A DNA stretch of 64,000 nucleotides from Nocardioides allogilvus. GTDB taxonomy: Bacteria > Actinomycetota > Actinomycetes > Propionibacteriales > Nocardioidaceae. The position numbers were made by a program, and so were the translations under genes. Under the pieces are notes generated by a model. It made no database searches, was not told where the DNA came from, and saw only the letters and a program-made list of their open reading frames with translations. The stretch covers positions 434,001 to 498,000 of the forward strand of contig NZ_PZYX01000001.1 of NCBI RefSeq assembly GCF_003047285.1. The letters are read 5' to 3'. Below, one piece after another: positions 8,521 through 16,853 of this stretch (the first letter of the stretch is position 1; every line of letters starts with the position of its first letter).

Positions 8521-9444
8521 ATGCGCACCGATCGTCGTACTCCCATGACACGCACCGTCGTCGCGCTCGCCGCGCTGCTCGCCCTGTCCACGGCCGCCTG
8601 CAGCACCGAGGACGAGATGCGGGGCGTCGACCCCGCCGCCGGTTCCGACACCGCTGCGGCCGCTGAGCCGGGTGAGTTCCCGACCGCCGTGCCGGCCGCG
8701 AGCGGCACCGTCAGCACCGACGGCCTCGTCACCGTGCTCGACGACGGCGACGGTCCCGAGCTCTGCACGGCCGTGGCCGAGTCGCTGCCGCCGCAGTGCT
8801 CGGGCCCCCCGATCGCCGGCTGGGACTGGGCCGCCCACCCCGAGCACGAGGACCAGGCCGGGACGAAGTGGGGCTCCTTCGCCCTCACCGGAACCTTCGA
8901 CGGCACCACGTTCGCGGTCACCGAGGCGACGCCCGCAGCGCTCTACGACCCGATGAGCCAGGCGCCCGAGCCGGAGCTCGACACACCGTGCCCGGCGCCC
9001 GCCGAGGGCTGGGGCGTCGTGGACCCGGCGAAGACCAGCCAGGAGGCGATGGACGCGACCTTCGCCGCGGCGTCCGCGCTGCCCGGCTACGCAGGATCCT
9101 GGATCGACCAGCCCCTCGACCCCGGCGTCGAGAACGGCGTCATGGACCTGAGCAAGGTGATCATCAACGTCGCCGTCACCGAGGACGTCGCGGGCGCCGA
9201 CGCCAAGCTCCGTGAGACGTGGGGTGGCGCCCTGTGCGTCAGCGAGGCGGCGTACACGGAGACCGAGCTCAACGAGCTGGCGATGGAGCTGCAGAAGCTG
9301 CCCGGCGTCATCTCGTCCTCGGCCGCCGACGACGTCGTGCAGATCGGCGTGCTCTTCGACGACGGCTCGCTCCAGGAGTGGGCCGACTCGACGTACGGCG
9401 AGGGCCGGGTCGAGATCAGCTCGTCCCTGCTCCCGGCCAGCTGA
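8521..9444 (+). CDS. Secreted lipoprotein-like protein, paralogue 1 of 3
   Basis: A 307-residue exported protein of unknown function. A signal peptide ends in STAAC (Cys27), a lipobox-like site. The mature part shares a signature with two neighbours: VLDDGDGPELC, SLPPQCSGPP, a WDW...H region, KWGSFALTGTFDGTTF, a PC-PAPAEGWG motif and WGGALCVSEA near the C-terminus. The conserved Cys residues suggest disulfides in an extracytoplasmic domain. AAGGA lies about 8 bases upstream. The next paralogue starts inside its stop codon. No known domain is recognised. Confidence 0.85.
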   Translation: MRTDRRTPMTRTVVALAALLALSTAACSTEDEMRGVDPAAGSDTAAAAEPGEFPTAVPAASGTVSTDGLVTVLDDGDGPELCTAVAESLPPQCSGPPIAGWDWAAHPEHEDQAGTKWGSFALTGTFDGTTFAVTEATPAALYDPMSQAPEPELDTPCPAPAEGWGVVDPAKTSQEAMDATFAAASALPGYAGSWIDQPLDPGVENGVMDLSKVIINVAVTEDVAGADAKLRETWGGALCVSEAAYTETELNELAMELQKLPGVISSSAADDVVQIGVLFDDGSLQEWADSTYGEGRVEISSSLLPAS

Positions 9445-10346
9445 TGGCCAGCACCGTGCGGGGGACGGTGCTCGTGTGCGTCATGGCCGCGCTGGTGGCC
9501 GGGTGCGGCGACAAGGTTGCTCCTGTCGCCTCCCCGCCGGTGCGACCGACCGAGGTGCTGGCCGCGACCGGGCCGGTGACGACCTGGCGCACGACCGTCC
9601 TCGATGACGGTGACGGCCCCGAGCTCTGCCTCGGTGGGGTGGCGGAGTCACTGCCGCCCCAGTGCAGCGGACCGCCGGTGCTCGACTGGACCTGGGCTGA
9701 TCACGCGGGTGCCTACGAGGAAGCCGACGGCGTGCGGTGGGGCGAGTTCACCCTCGTCGGCGACTGGGACGGCACGGCGTTCACGCCCACGGAGGTGGTC
9801 GCCGGCGGCGAGGTGCCCGAGATGCAGATGCCTGAGAGGACGCCGTGCTCCGAACCCGCCGGCGGCTGGACCGTCCTCGACCACGCCACGACCTCGGACA
9901 CGGCGCGCGGCAAGCTGATGCGGGCTGCGGCCGTCCGCCCCGATCACGGACTGGTGTGGGTGGACCAGTCGATCAATCCGCGCTGGCAGGACTTCCTCGA
10001 CGGCGAGGCCTCGCTCGAGATCGAGCAGGCCATGAACGACCCGGCCTTCACCATCGTCAATGTGGGCGTGACCGGCGACGTCGCGGCGGCCGAGGCCGAG
10101 CTGCGCCCTGTCTGGGGTGGGCCGCTGTGCGTCTACCAGGTGGCGAACACCGAGGCCGAGCTCCGCCGTGCCGCCGAGGACCTGAGGGACCTGCCGGGCT
10201 TCCTCGGCGGGGGCTATGGATCGGTCAACAACAAGGTCGAGCAGATGGTGATCTACGACGACGGTTCGATCCAGGCCTGGGTCGACCGGGAGTTCGGCTC
10301 CGGCGTGGTCGAGATCAGCTCTGCTCTGCGGCAGGTTTCAGGTTGA
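9444..10346 (+). CDS. Secreted lipoprotein, paralogue 2 of 3
   Basis: A 300-residue lipoprotein with a clear lipobox, LVAGC (Cys21). It repeats the architecture of the preceding gene: TVLDDGDGPELCLG, ESLPPQCSGPPVLDWTW, GVRWGEFTLVGDWDGTAF, an EPAGGW motif and WGGPLCVYQVANTEAEL. The ATG overlaps the upstream TGA by one base, so the pair is co-translated. Its 3' end runs 32 bases into the convergent msrB gene. Probably displayed on the outer face of the membrane; function unknown. Confidence 0.87.
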   Translation: MASTVRGTVLVCVMAALVAGCGDKVAPVASPPVRPTEVLAATGPVTTWRTTVLDDGDGPELCLGGVAESLPPQCSGPPVLDWTWADHAGAYEEADGVRWGEFTLVGDWDGTAFTPTEVVAGGEVPEMQMPERTPCSEPAGGWTVLDHATTSDTARGKLMRAAAVRPDHGLVWVDQSINPRWQDFLDGEASLEIEQAMNDPAFTIVNVGVTGDVAAAEAELRPVWGGPLCVYQVANTEAELRRAAEDLRDLPGFLGGGYGSVNNKVEQMVIYDDGSIQAWVDREFGSGVVEISSALRQVSG

Positions 10347-10722
10347 GCGAGATCGAGTTGATGCAGTAGCGGTCGCCGGTGGGCGTGCCGTAGCCGTCGG
10401 GGAAGACGTGCCCCAGGTGTGAGCCGCAGTTGGCGCAGCGCACCTCGACCCGGTCCATGCCGTGGGAGGTGTCCTTGATGTACTCGATCGTGTCGCTCAG
10501 CGGCTGGTAGAAGCTCGGCCAGCCGCAGCCGGAGTGGAACTTCGTGGTGCTCGTGAAGAGCTCGTGGCCGCAGGCCTTGCACGAGTAGGTGCCCTCGGTC
10601 TCGGTGTCCGTGTAGGTGCCCTTGAAGGCGGCTTCCGTGCCGGCCTGCCGCAGCACGGCGTATTCCTCGGGGCTGAGCTCGGCTCGCCACTGCTCGTCGG
10701 TCTTCTCCACCTCGTAGGCCAT
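10315..10722 (-). CDS. msrB: Peptide-methionine (R)-S-oxide reductase
   Basis: Reduces methionine-R-sulfoxide in damaged proteins. 135 residues. Two CxxC pairs (Cys48/51 in SCKACGHEL, Cys96/99 in RCANCGSHLGH) bind structural zinc; the catalytic Cys120 is in RYCINSISL, and Cys66 (HSGCGWPSF) is a plausible recycling Cys. A TAACTT box at 10730-10735 lies 7 bases before the start and no Shine-Dalgarno is visible, so it is probably leaderless. The last 10 codons overlap the convergent lipoprotein gene. Confidence 0.97.
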   Translation of the reverse strand: MAYEVEKTDEQWRAELSPEEYAVLRQAGTEAAFKGTYTDTETEGTYSCKACGHELFTSTTKFHSGCGWPSFYQPLSDTIEYIKDTSHGMDRVEVRCANCGSHLGHVFPDGYGTPTGDRYCINSISLNLKPAAEQS

Positions 10723-10771
10723 GCAGACCAAGTTACTCCCCTGTCCATGGGCCGGCTGGCACGCTGTCGGG

Positions 10772-11782
10772 ATGGACACCACCCAGATCCGCCTGGCCCA
10801 GCGGCCCGTCGGTGAACCCGACGCCAGCACCTTCAGCACGGTCACCGAGGCCCTGCCCGACCTGCAGGACGGCCAGGTGGCGCTCGCGATCCGCTACCTC
10901 TCGCTCGATCCCTACATGCGCGGTCGCCTGAGCACCGCGAAGTCCTACGCTGATCCGGTCGAGATCGGTGACGTCATGGTGGGTGGGACCGTCGGTGAGG
11001 TGGTCGAGTCCCGCTTCGAGGGCCTGTCGCCGGGTGACGTCGTGCTGTCCTATTCCGGCTGGCAGACGGCCGCGATCGCCGAGGGCAACCAGGTCCGCAA
11101 GCTCGACCCGTCGGTCGCCCCCGTCACGACCGCCCTGGGTGTGCTGGGCATGCCGGGCTTCACCGCCTACGCCGGTCTCCTCGAGATCGGCCGCCCGCAG
11201 GAGGGTGAGACCGTCGTCGTGGCCGCGGCCACCGGACCGGTCGGCAGCGCAGTCGGCCAGATCGCCCGCATCAAGGGGGCCCGGGCGGTGGGCATCGCCG
11301 GCGGGCCGGACAAGGTGCGCGCCCTCACCGACGAGTTCGGCTTCGACGCGGCGCTCGATCACCGTGCCCCCGACTTCGTCGACCAGTTGAAGGCAGCGAC
11401 CCCAGACGGCATCGACGTCTACTTCGAGAACGTCGGCGGCAGGGTCTTCGACGCCGTACGGCGACGCCTCAACACCTACGCACGGATCCCGGTCTGCGGG
11501 CTGGTCGCCAACTACAACCTGACGGCACCGCCGGAGGGGCCGGACCAGCTGGCCGGCCTCATGGGGCAGGTCCTCACCCGGAGCCTGACGATCCGCGGCT
11601 TCATCCAGTCCGAGTTCACCCGCAGCCACGGCCGCGACTTCGTCCGCGACATGGGGGAGTGGGTCGGCAGCGGCCGGGTGCGCTACCGCGAGGACGTCGT
11701 CGAGGGGCTGGAGAACGCGCCCGCCGCCTTCGCCGGGATGCTGCGCGGCGAGAACTTCGGCAAGCTCGTGATCAAGGTCTGA
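10772..11782 (+). CDS. NADP-dependent zinc-independent oxidoreductase (MDR / leukotriene B4 dehydrogenase-like)
   Basis: A 336-residue medium-chain reductase that probably reduces activated double bonds (enones, quinones) with NADPH. The N-terminal domain carries SLDPYMRGRLS, typical of the LTB4DH/CurA group; the Rossmann motif AATGPVGSAVGQIA follows at about residue 150, with YFENVGGRVFDAV and RIPVCGLVANYN after it. No zinc-binding Cys residues are present. A CACGCT box 6 bases before the ATG is a weak leaderless promoter candidate. Substrate unknown. Confidence 0.92.
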   Translation: MDTTQIRLAQRPVGEPDASTFSTVTEALPDLQDGQVALAIRYLSLDPYMRGRLSTAKSYADPVEIGDVMVGGTVGEVVESRFEGLSPGDVVLSYSGWQTAAIAEGNQVRKLDPSVAPVTTALGVLGMPGFTAYAGLLEIGRPQEGETVVVAAATGPVGSAVGQIARIKGARAVGIAGGPDKVRALTDEFGFDAALDHRAPDFVDQLKAATPDGIDVYFENVGGRVFDAVRRRLNTYARIPVCGLVANYNLTAPPEGPDQLAGLMGQVLTRSLTIRGFIQSEFTRSHGRDFVRDMGEWVGSGRVRYREDVVEGLENAPAAFAGMLRGENFGKLVIKV

Positions 11783-11849
11783 GGCGCCGCCAGGTCACGG
11801 TTCGGCCACGGCGCTCGGTCTTCCGGCCGCGAGCGGGCACGATCAGCGG

Positions 11850-12707
11850 ATGGTCCGACGACTCGCGGCGACGACGTGCTGGATTGCGGTGCTGTTCGCG
11901 GCCGTCGGCTGTGGTGACCAGCGGTCAGTGGCGGACGCGGGCCCGGTGGAGCGGCCGACGGCTGTGCCGGGGGCGACTGGCATCGTGACCACCCGGCAGC
12001 CGGTCGTGGTCAGTGACGACGGGTCGGGTCCACAGCTCTGTTTCGGCTCCTATTCCTTCGGTGGCCCGCCTGACTGCTCGGACGCTGCCGTGCCGGGCTG
12101 GGACTGGACCGAGCACGCGGGCGCCTTCGAGGAGTCGAACGGTGTGCGCTGGGGCTCGTTCCTGCTGACGGGCACGTTCGACGGTGAGTCGTTCGAGCCG
12201 ACCGATGTCGACCCGCCGTCGTCGTCGCCGTACACGCCGGACTTCTCGATCCCGTGCCCCGAGCCGGCAGGAGGCTGGCAGGTCGAGGACCCGGCCCGCG
12301 CGACCCGGGAGCAGCTGACGAGCTTGTCGAGTGTGGCCGAGGACCTGCCCGACCATGCGCTGACCGCCGTCAGCACGGTGGAGGGTGCCCCGGGGCCGCG
12401 GGACCCGGCCGAGACCGTGGTGACCGTCTACGTCGCTGGCGACCCGGCGGGTGCCGAGCGCGCACTGCGCGAGGTGTGGGGCGGGATGCTCTGCGTCACT
12501 GAGGTCGAGCACTCGCACGCCGACCTCGAGCGCATCCAGCAGTCGTTGATCGGCCTGCCGGGGATGCTCCAGGTCGGTTCCGGCAACCCCGACAACCAGG
12601 TGGAGCTGACGGTCTTCCACGACGACGGGCGCTACCAGCGCTGGGTGGACGCGGAGTACGGCGAGGGCGTGGTCGAGGTTACCTCGATCCTGCAACCGGT
12701 CGACTGA
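11850..12707 (+). CDS. Secreted lipoprotein, paralogue 3 of 3
   Basis: A 285-residue lipoprotein with lipobox AAVGC (Cys21). It keeps the family pattern (VVVSDDGSGPQLCFG, PDCSDAAVPGWDWTEHAG, GVRWGSFLLTGTFDGESF, PCPEPAGGW, WGGMLCVTEVEHS, RYQRWVDAEYGEGVVEVTS) but is more diverged, lacking the SLPPQCSGPP text. It is separated from the other two copies by msrB and the reductase, so the cluster probably arose by tandem duplication followed by insertion or inversion. Function unknown. Confidence 0.85.
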   Translation: MVRRLAATTCWIAVLFAAVGCGDQRSVADAGPVERPTAVPGATGIVTTRQPVVVSDDGSGPQLCFGSYSFGGPPDCSDAAVPGWDWTEHAGAFEESNGVRWGSFLLTGTFDGESFEPTDVDPPSSSPYTPDFSIPCPEPAGGWQVEDPARATREQLTSLSSVAEDLPDHALTAVSTVEGAPGPRDPAETVVTVYVAGDPAGAERALREVWGGMLCVTEVEHSHADLERIQQSLIGLPGMLQVGSGNPDNQVELTVFHDDGRYQRWVDAEYGEGVVEVTSILQPVD

Positions 12708-12726
12708 GCCCGCTAGCCTGACCGAC

Positions 12727-13809
12727 ATGGCAGCAGCGAAGCCGGTGATGGTGCAGGCCGGCGACCGTGAGGTCCGCGTCTCGTCGCCCGACCGCGTGAT
12801 CTACGAGGCGACCGACATGACTCCCGAGGTCACCAAGGTGATGGTGGCGGAGTACTTCACGTCCGTGCAGGAGGGGCTCATGCGCGCGCTGCGGGACCGG
12901 CCGACGGCGCTGGAGCGGTGGACTTCCGGCGTGCGCCCGGGGATGAAGCTGGCCACCGGGCCGATGGACAAGGACGCCGACGCGTTCTACCAGAAGCGCG
13001 TGCCGAAGGGTGCTCCCGACTATCTCGAGTCGGTGGAGATCACCTTCCCCTCGGGGCGTACGGCGGAGGAGATCTGCCCGACGGAGATCGCGGTGCCGGT
13101 CTGGTGTGCCCACATGGGCACCCTCACCTTCCACCCCTGGCCGGTTCGCCGCGACGACGTCGACCACCCCGACGAACTGCGGATCGACCTCGACCCGCAG
13201 CCCGGGACCGACTTCGCCGACGCGGTCCGCGTGGCCGGTGCCGCGCGCGAGCTGCTGGCCGACCTCGGGATGACCGGCTATGCGAAGACGTCGGGCAACC
13301 GGGGCATCCACGTCTATGTCCGGATCGAGCCTCGCTGGGAGTTCAGCGCCGTACGCCACGCGGCGATCGCCTTCGGCCGCGAGCTGGAGAAGCGCGACTC
13401 CGGCGTGACGACGGCATGGTGGAAGGAGGAGCGCGGGGAGCGGATCTTCGTCGACTTCAACCAGAACACCCGCGACCGGACCATCGCCTCGGCCTACTCC
13501 CTGCGGCCGCTGCCGGGCGCGCCGGTCTCGACGCCGGTGTCGTGGGACGAGCTGGCGACGCTGACCTCGCCGAGCGGGCTCAACCTCTTCACTGTCCCGT
13601 CGCGGCTCGCCAACGACGGCGACCCGTGGGAGACGATCGACGACGAGCACTTCTCGCTCCAGCCGTTGCTGGACCTGTGGGACGCCAACCCGGTCGAGCT
13701 GAACTACCCGCCCGACCACCCGAAGATGCCCGGCGAGCCGCCGCGCGTCCAGCCGTCGAAGAAGGTCGCCGCCCACTGGGACGAGGACGGCAACCGCATT
13801 GCCGACTGA
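12727..13809 (+). CDS. LigD-type polymerase/primase domain protein (stand-alone)
   Basis: A 360-residue archaeo-eukaryotic-primase-like polymerase of the LigD PolDom family, used in mycobacterial-type non-homologous end joining and base-excision gap filling. The metal-binding DxD is in LRIDLDPQPG; SGNRGIHVYVRIEPRWEF and FVDFNQNTRDRTIASAYSLR are strong family signatures. There is no ligase or nuclease domain, so this is an isolated polymerase. A TAGCCT box at 12714-12719 lies 7 bases before the ATG (probably leaderless). A LigC-type ligase lies 8 kb downstream; no Ku gene is in the window. Confidence 0.95.
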   Translation: MAAAKPVMVQAGDREVRVSSPDRVIYEATDMTPEVTKVMVAEYFTSVQEGLMRALRDRPTALERWTSGVRPGMKLATGPMDKDADAFYQKRVPKGAPDYLESVEITFPSGRTAEEICPTEIAVPVWCAHMGTLTFHPWPVRRDDVDHPDELRIDLDPQPGTDFADAVRVAGAARELLADLGMTGYAKTSGNRGIHVYVRIEPRWEFSAVRHAAIAFGRELEKRDSGVTTAWWKEERGERIFVDFNQNTRDRTIASAYSLRPLPGAPVSTPVSWDELATLTSPSGLNLFTVPSRLANDGDPWETIDDEHFSLQPLLDLWDANPVELNYPPDHPKMPGEPPRVQPSKKVAAHWDEDGNRIAD

Positions 13810-14338
13810 CGACAACCGCGTCGCGCGCTTCGCCGGCGAGCCCCGGAAGGACGGGCCGGCCGGGGCGGAGCGCTGGATCGGCTACCTCGACTGGGCTCGC
13901 GGCGACCTCGTGGACAACGTCCTGTCGATGTCGTACGACGACCAGCGGACCTCGCAGGTGCCCTCGGCGTGGACACCGCTGGAGCTGCTGAGCCACGTGC
14001 TGCACATGGAGCAGCGCTGGTTCGTCTGGGGCTTCCTGGGCGAGCAGGTCGACGAGCCGTGGGGCGACTGGGACGCCGACGACCCCACCACGGCGGCGAC
14101 CGCGCGGTGGGCCGTGGCCGACGACGAGACCGCCGAGTCGCTGGCGGCCCGGCTCGACGTGGTCGCCGAGCGCACTCGCGGCATCCTCCGCGACGTCCCG
14201 CTGGACGCGATCGCCGCGCCCGGGGGGCGCTTCGACGACGACCCGCCGACGCTCGAGTGGATCTGCTTCCACGTGCTGGCGGAGTACGCCCGCCACGCCG
14301 GGCAGCTCGACATCGTGGCGGAGCTGGCGGGCGACTAG
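13799..14338 (+). CDS. DinB-family / DUF664 protein
   Basis: A 179-residue four-helix-bundle protein of the DinB/DUF664 superfamily, whose members use a three-His metal site for thiol (bacillithiol/mycothiol) transfer or are uncharacterised. Candidate metal ligands are His in LSHVLHMEQRW and in FHVLAEYARHAGQLD. The TTG start lies inside the end of the polymerase gene (11-base overlap), implying translational coupling. A link with DNA repair is suggested only by that coupling. Confidence 0.82.
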   Translation: MPTDDNRVARFAGEPRKDGPAGAERWIGYLDWARGDLVDNVLSMSYDDQRTSQVPSAWTPLELLSHVLHMEQRWFVWGFLGEQVDEPWGDWDADDPTTAATARWAVADDETAESLAARLDVVAERTRGILRDVPLDAIAAPGGRFDDDPPTLEWICFHVLAEYARHAGQLDIVAELAGD

Positions 14339-14349
14339 GGGTCCGGACT

Positions 14350-14393
14350 GTGCTGGATCCTCGGCACCAGGCGGGGGACGATCCAGCACGGTC
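14350..14393. repeat. 44-bp hairpin repeat, copy 1 (5' side of AbiEi-like gene)
   Basis: An exact 44-base direct repeat of 15400-15443. It contains a 10-bp inverted repeat, GTGCTGGATC at 14350-14359 and GATCCAGCAC at 14380-14389, around a 20-base loop. It lies between the DinB stop and the next gene, within 61 bases of that gene's start. Confidence 0.95.
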
Positions 14394-14454
14394 GATTGTC
14401 CACAGGCTGCGAGGTGCTGGCTTGGAGTGCCGACTGCGAGGGCATCAGCCCCGG

Positions 14455-15468
14455 ATGAGCGTGGACGAAAAGATCGACGAGCTCCTTGCCAAACAGGACG
14501 GCGTCGTAGCGCGCTTCCAGGTGATCGAGGCAGGCGGCACGGACGACCTCATCGAGCGCATGATCCGGCGGCGGGAGTGGGTCCGGCTGCGACCTGGGAT
14601 CTACCTCAACCACACCGGCGTCCCCACGTGGAACCAGCGTGCCTGGGCCGCGGTGCTCGCGGTGTGGCCGGCGGCGCTCAGCCGCGACTCCGCGCTGAGG
14701 GCCTGTGGCATGAAGCGGTGTGGCGTGAGTGAGGACGCGCCCGTGAGAGTGGCGATCGACAAGTCGCGTGGCGGACGGGCGCCGAGCGGAATCGTCGTCG
14801 AACGCCTCGCCCACTACGACGACTGGGTGCGCTCGACGACCTCCCCTCCCCGGGTCCGACTGGACCATGCGGTGCTCCAGGTGGCATCGAGCAGCAGCGA
14901 GGAGGATGCAGTCGCGGTGATCTCCGATGCGGTCTCCACGCGCCGTACGACTGCGGCCAGGCTGACCGCCGCCCTCGCCGACATGCCACGCCTGCCTGGG
15001 AGGGCATTCCTGGTGGGGGTCCTCGATGATGTCGGGGAGGGTGCTCATTCAGTCCTCGAGCAGCGCTACCTGCGCGACGTCGAGCGTGCCCACGGCCTTC
15101 CCGGCGGCGTGCGTCAGAGCACGTCCACGGTCGCGGGTCGACGGGCGATCCGCGACGTGGAGTATCCGGACTTCGACCTCTACGTCGAGCTCGACGGGCG
15201 GCTCGGGCACGAGGCGGCTGCCGATCGCTGGAAGGACCTCGAGCGCGACCTCGCCGCCGCTGCCTCCGCACGGCTGACCCTGCGGCCGGGCTGGCGTCAG
15301 GTGTTGGAGGCGTGCCGCCTGGCCACCACTCTCGTCGGGGTGCTGCAGGCGAGAGGCTGGGCGGGTACGCCGATGGCGTGCTCACCGACGTGTTCGACAG
15401 TGCTGGATCCTCGGCACCAGGCGGGGGACGATCCAGCACGGTCAGTGGAGCGATCGGTCGTGGACTAG
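14455..15468 (+). CDS. AbiEi-like / DUF559 endonuclease-fold protein
   Basis: A 337-residue protein. Residues 1-100 resemble the winged-helix antitoxin-like domain of AbiEi proteins (DGVVARFQVIEAGGTDDLIE, WVRLRPGIYLNHTGVPTWNQ). Residues about 195-300 resemble a DUF559/Vsr-like restriction-endonuclease fold, with SVLEQRYLRDVERAHGLP, DFDLYVELDGRLGH and a following WKDLERD; the Glu and Asp residues could form a nuclease site. Such genes are numerous in Nocardioidaceae and have no proven role; they are annotated as type IV toxin-antitoxin components. No AbiEii toxin is adjacent. The last residues are encoded by the second hairpin repeat. The ATG at 14455 is the first in the conserved frame. Confidence 0.75.
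   Translation: MSVDEKIDELLAKQDGVVARFQVIEAGGTDDLIERMIRRREWVRLRPGIYLNHTGVPTWNQRAWAAVLAVWPAALSRDSALRACGMKRCGVSEDAPVRVAIDKSRGGRAPSGIVVERLAHYDDWVRSTTSPPRVRLDHAVLQVASSSSEEDAVAVISDAVSTRRTTAARLTAALADMPRLPGRAFLVGVLDDVGEGAHSVLEQRYLRDVERAHGLPGGVRQSTSTVAGRRAIRDVEYPDFDLYVELDGRLGHEAAADRWKDLERDLAAAASARLTLRPGWRQVLEACRLATTLVGVLQARGWAGTPMACSPTCSTVLDPRHQAGDDPARSVERSVVD
15400..15443. repeat. 44-bp hairpin repeat, copy 2 (inside the 3' end of the AbiEi-like gene)
   Basis: Identical to 14350-14393, in the same orientation, 1,050 bases away start to start. It encodes the C-terminal residues VLDPRHQAGDDPARS of the AbiEi-like protein, a tail that looks appended after the folded domain. The inverted-repeat arms are 15400-15409 and 15430-15439. 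Confidence 0.95.
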
Positions 15469-15478
15469 CCTCGCCTGC

Positions 15479-16495
15479 GTGAGTCCCCACCTTCTCCTCG
15501 TCACCGGTTCCGGCCGGTCCGGCACGTCCAGCGTCGCGGGCGCGCTCAAGCGCCTGGGCCTGCACGTCCCCCAGCCGGAGGTGCCCGCGGACGAGAAGAA
15601 CCCGCGCGGCTACTACGAGCCCGAGTGGGTGACCGAGTTCCACAAGCGCGTGCTCAACCCGGTGCCGGTGCGCACCATCGACACCCGGCCCACCGCCGGC
15701 GCGATCGCCGCCGAGGCGGGCAGCCGCCCCGAGGTCGAGGCCGAGCTCCGCGAGTGGCTGGGCGGCCAGCTCGACGCCGAGCAGATCCTCGTCAAGGACC
15801 CGCGTGCCTTCTGGATCCTGCCCGTGTGGACCCGCGTCGCCGCCGAGCTCGGCGCCTCGGTGAGCACGCTGACGATGCTGCGGCACCCCACCGAGGTGGT
15901 GCGCTCGCGCGACTCCGCCTACCTCACCGAGCAGACACCGACCTTCCGCCGCCAGCGCGAGACCGCCAACATCGCCGCCTGGGTCAACGCCGCCTTCGAG
16001 ACCGAGCGCTCGACGCGCTCGCTCGACCGCGCCTTCGTGCGGTACGCCGACCTGCTGGCCGACTGGCGCACGGCCCTGCACCGCGCCGGGACGCAGGCGG
16101 GGCTGACCTACAACGCCGACCTGCGCACCGAGGCCCCGCACGAGGTCGACGACTTCATCGATGCCAAGCTCAACCGGTCGGCCATCTCCTGGGACGACAT
16201 CGCGGTGCCCGCCCAGCTGCGTGACCTCGCCGAGCGCACGTGGCAGGCGATGAACACCCTGGTCGATTCACCCCACGACGAGGCGGCGATCGCCGACCTG
16301 GCCGGGCTGCAGGAGGAGTACGTCGAGCTGTTCGACTTCGCCGAGGCGATCGCGATGGACGCGACCACCGCGCGCGTGGCCGCGGGGCGCCGCGACGTAC
16401 GCCGCAAGAAGGATGCGCAGCTCGACGAGCTGCGACTCGAGCTGGCGTCAGCGAGGGCCGAGACCAGCGAGCGCAAACCGTTCTGGCGTCGCTGA
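15479..16495 (+). CDS. Sulfotransferase family protein
   Basis: A 338-residue PAPS-dependent sulfotransferase-like protein. The 5'-phosphosulfate-binding loop is TGSGRSGTSSVAGALKRLG at the N-terminus, and the 3'-phosphate site is probably MLRHPTEVVRSRDSAY. A coiled, charged C-terminal tail (LDELRLELASARAE) follows the catalytic domain. It may modify a cell-surface glycan or lipid; the acceptor is unknown. A TAGCCT box at 15466-15471 lies 7 bases before the GTG, so it is probably leaderless. A good terminator follows. Confidence 0.9.
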   Translation: MSPHLLLVTGSGRSGTSSVAGALKRLGLHVPQPEVPADEKNPRGYYEPEWVTEFHKRVLNPVPVRTIDTRPTAGAIAAEAGSRPEVEAELREWLGGQLDAEQILVKDPRAFWILPVWTRVAAELGASVSTLTMLRHPTEVVRSRDSAYLTEQTPTFRRQRETANIAAWVNAAFETERSTRSLDRAFVRYADLLADWRTALHRAGTQAGLTYNADLRTEAPHEVDDFIDAKLNRSAISWDDIAVPAQLRDLAERTWQAMNTLVDSPHDEAAIADLAGLQEEYVELFDFAEAIAMDATTARVAAGRRDVRRKKDAQLDELRLELASARAETSERKPFWRR

Positions 16496-16510
16496 CGTCC
16501 CCCAGATGTG

Positions 16511-16532
16511 CGTGACTCCGGTCACGATTTTT
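16511..16532 (+). terminator. Rho-independent terminator after sulfotransferase gene
   Basis: A 6-bp stem CGTGAC/GTCACG with a TCCG tetraloop followed by ATTTTT. It is the clearest T-tract terminator seen in this window and lies 15 bases past the stop codon. Confidence 0.8.
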
Positions 16533-16584
16533 CGGTGGCAGGCGTGACCCGTGGTGTCGCTGTCGACGACTGTGGTCGTTGAGG

Positions 16585-16666
16585 CTCGGATCCGAGACAG
16601 TCGGGCCGCCTCGTGGTGTCCCCGGCGTAGCACGGATTGAGGACTCCCGTGTGGGCTTGTTAGCCT
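16585..16666 (+). promoter_or_regulatory. Promoter and palindrome upstream of DUF4082/beta-helix gene
   Basis: A perfect 12-bp palindrome, CTCGGATCCGAG (16585-16596), lies upstream of a plausible sigma-A promoter: TTGAGG at 16637-16642, an 18-base spacer, TAGCCT at 16661-16666. Transcription from here would give a leader of about 180 nt before the ATG at 16854. The leader contains distant GGGAGG and CCTCCC tracts that could pair. No known riboswitch consensus was recognised. Confidence 0.45.
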
Positions 16667-16853
16667 CCCCGGACTGCACTCGTTCTGCGGTGCCGTCGGA
16701 CTGGGAGGTTGGCGGCGTCCGGCCAGGGATCTCGATGGGAACCGTGGTCGGCGAGGACGTGGGTCGAGCGCCCGAGTGGCGCGAGAGTGAACGGCCGGGG
16801 GGCCTGTGTGCGACAAGCCTCCCGCACGTACACCTCGGGAATCTGGAGTTTCC

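Noticed and set aside
14344-15468. Insertion sequence carrying the AbiEi-like gene
   Set aside because: The flanking repeats are direct hairpins, not terminal inverted repeats, and no transposase is present. It is kept only as a repeat-bracketed gene.
16667-16853. c-di-GMP or c-di-AMP riboswitch upstream of the DUF4082 gene
   Set aside because: The conserved bases of these classes were looked for and not found.
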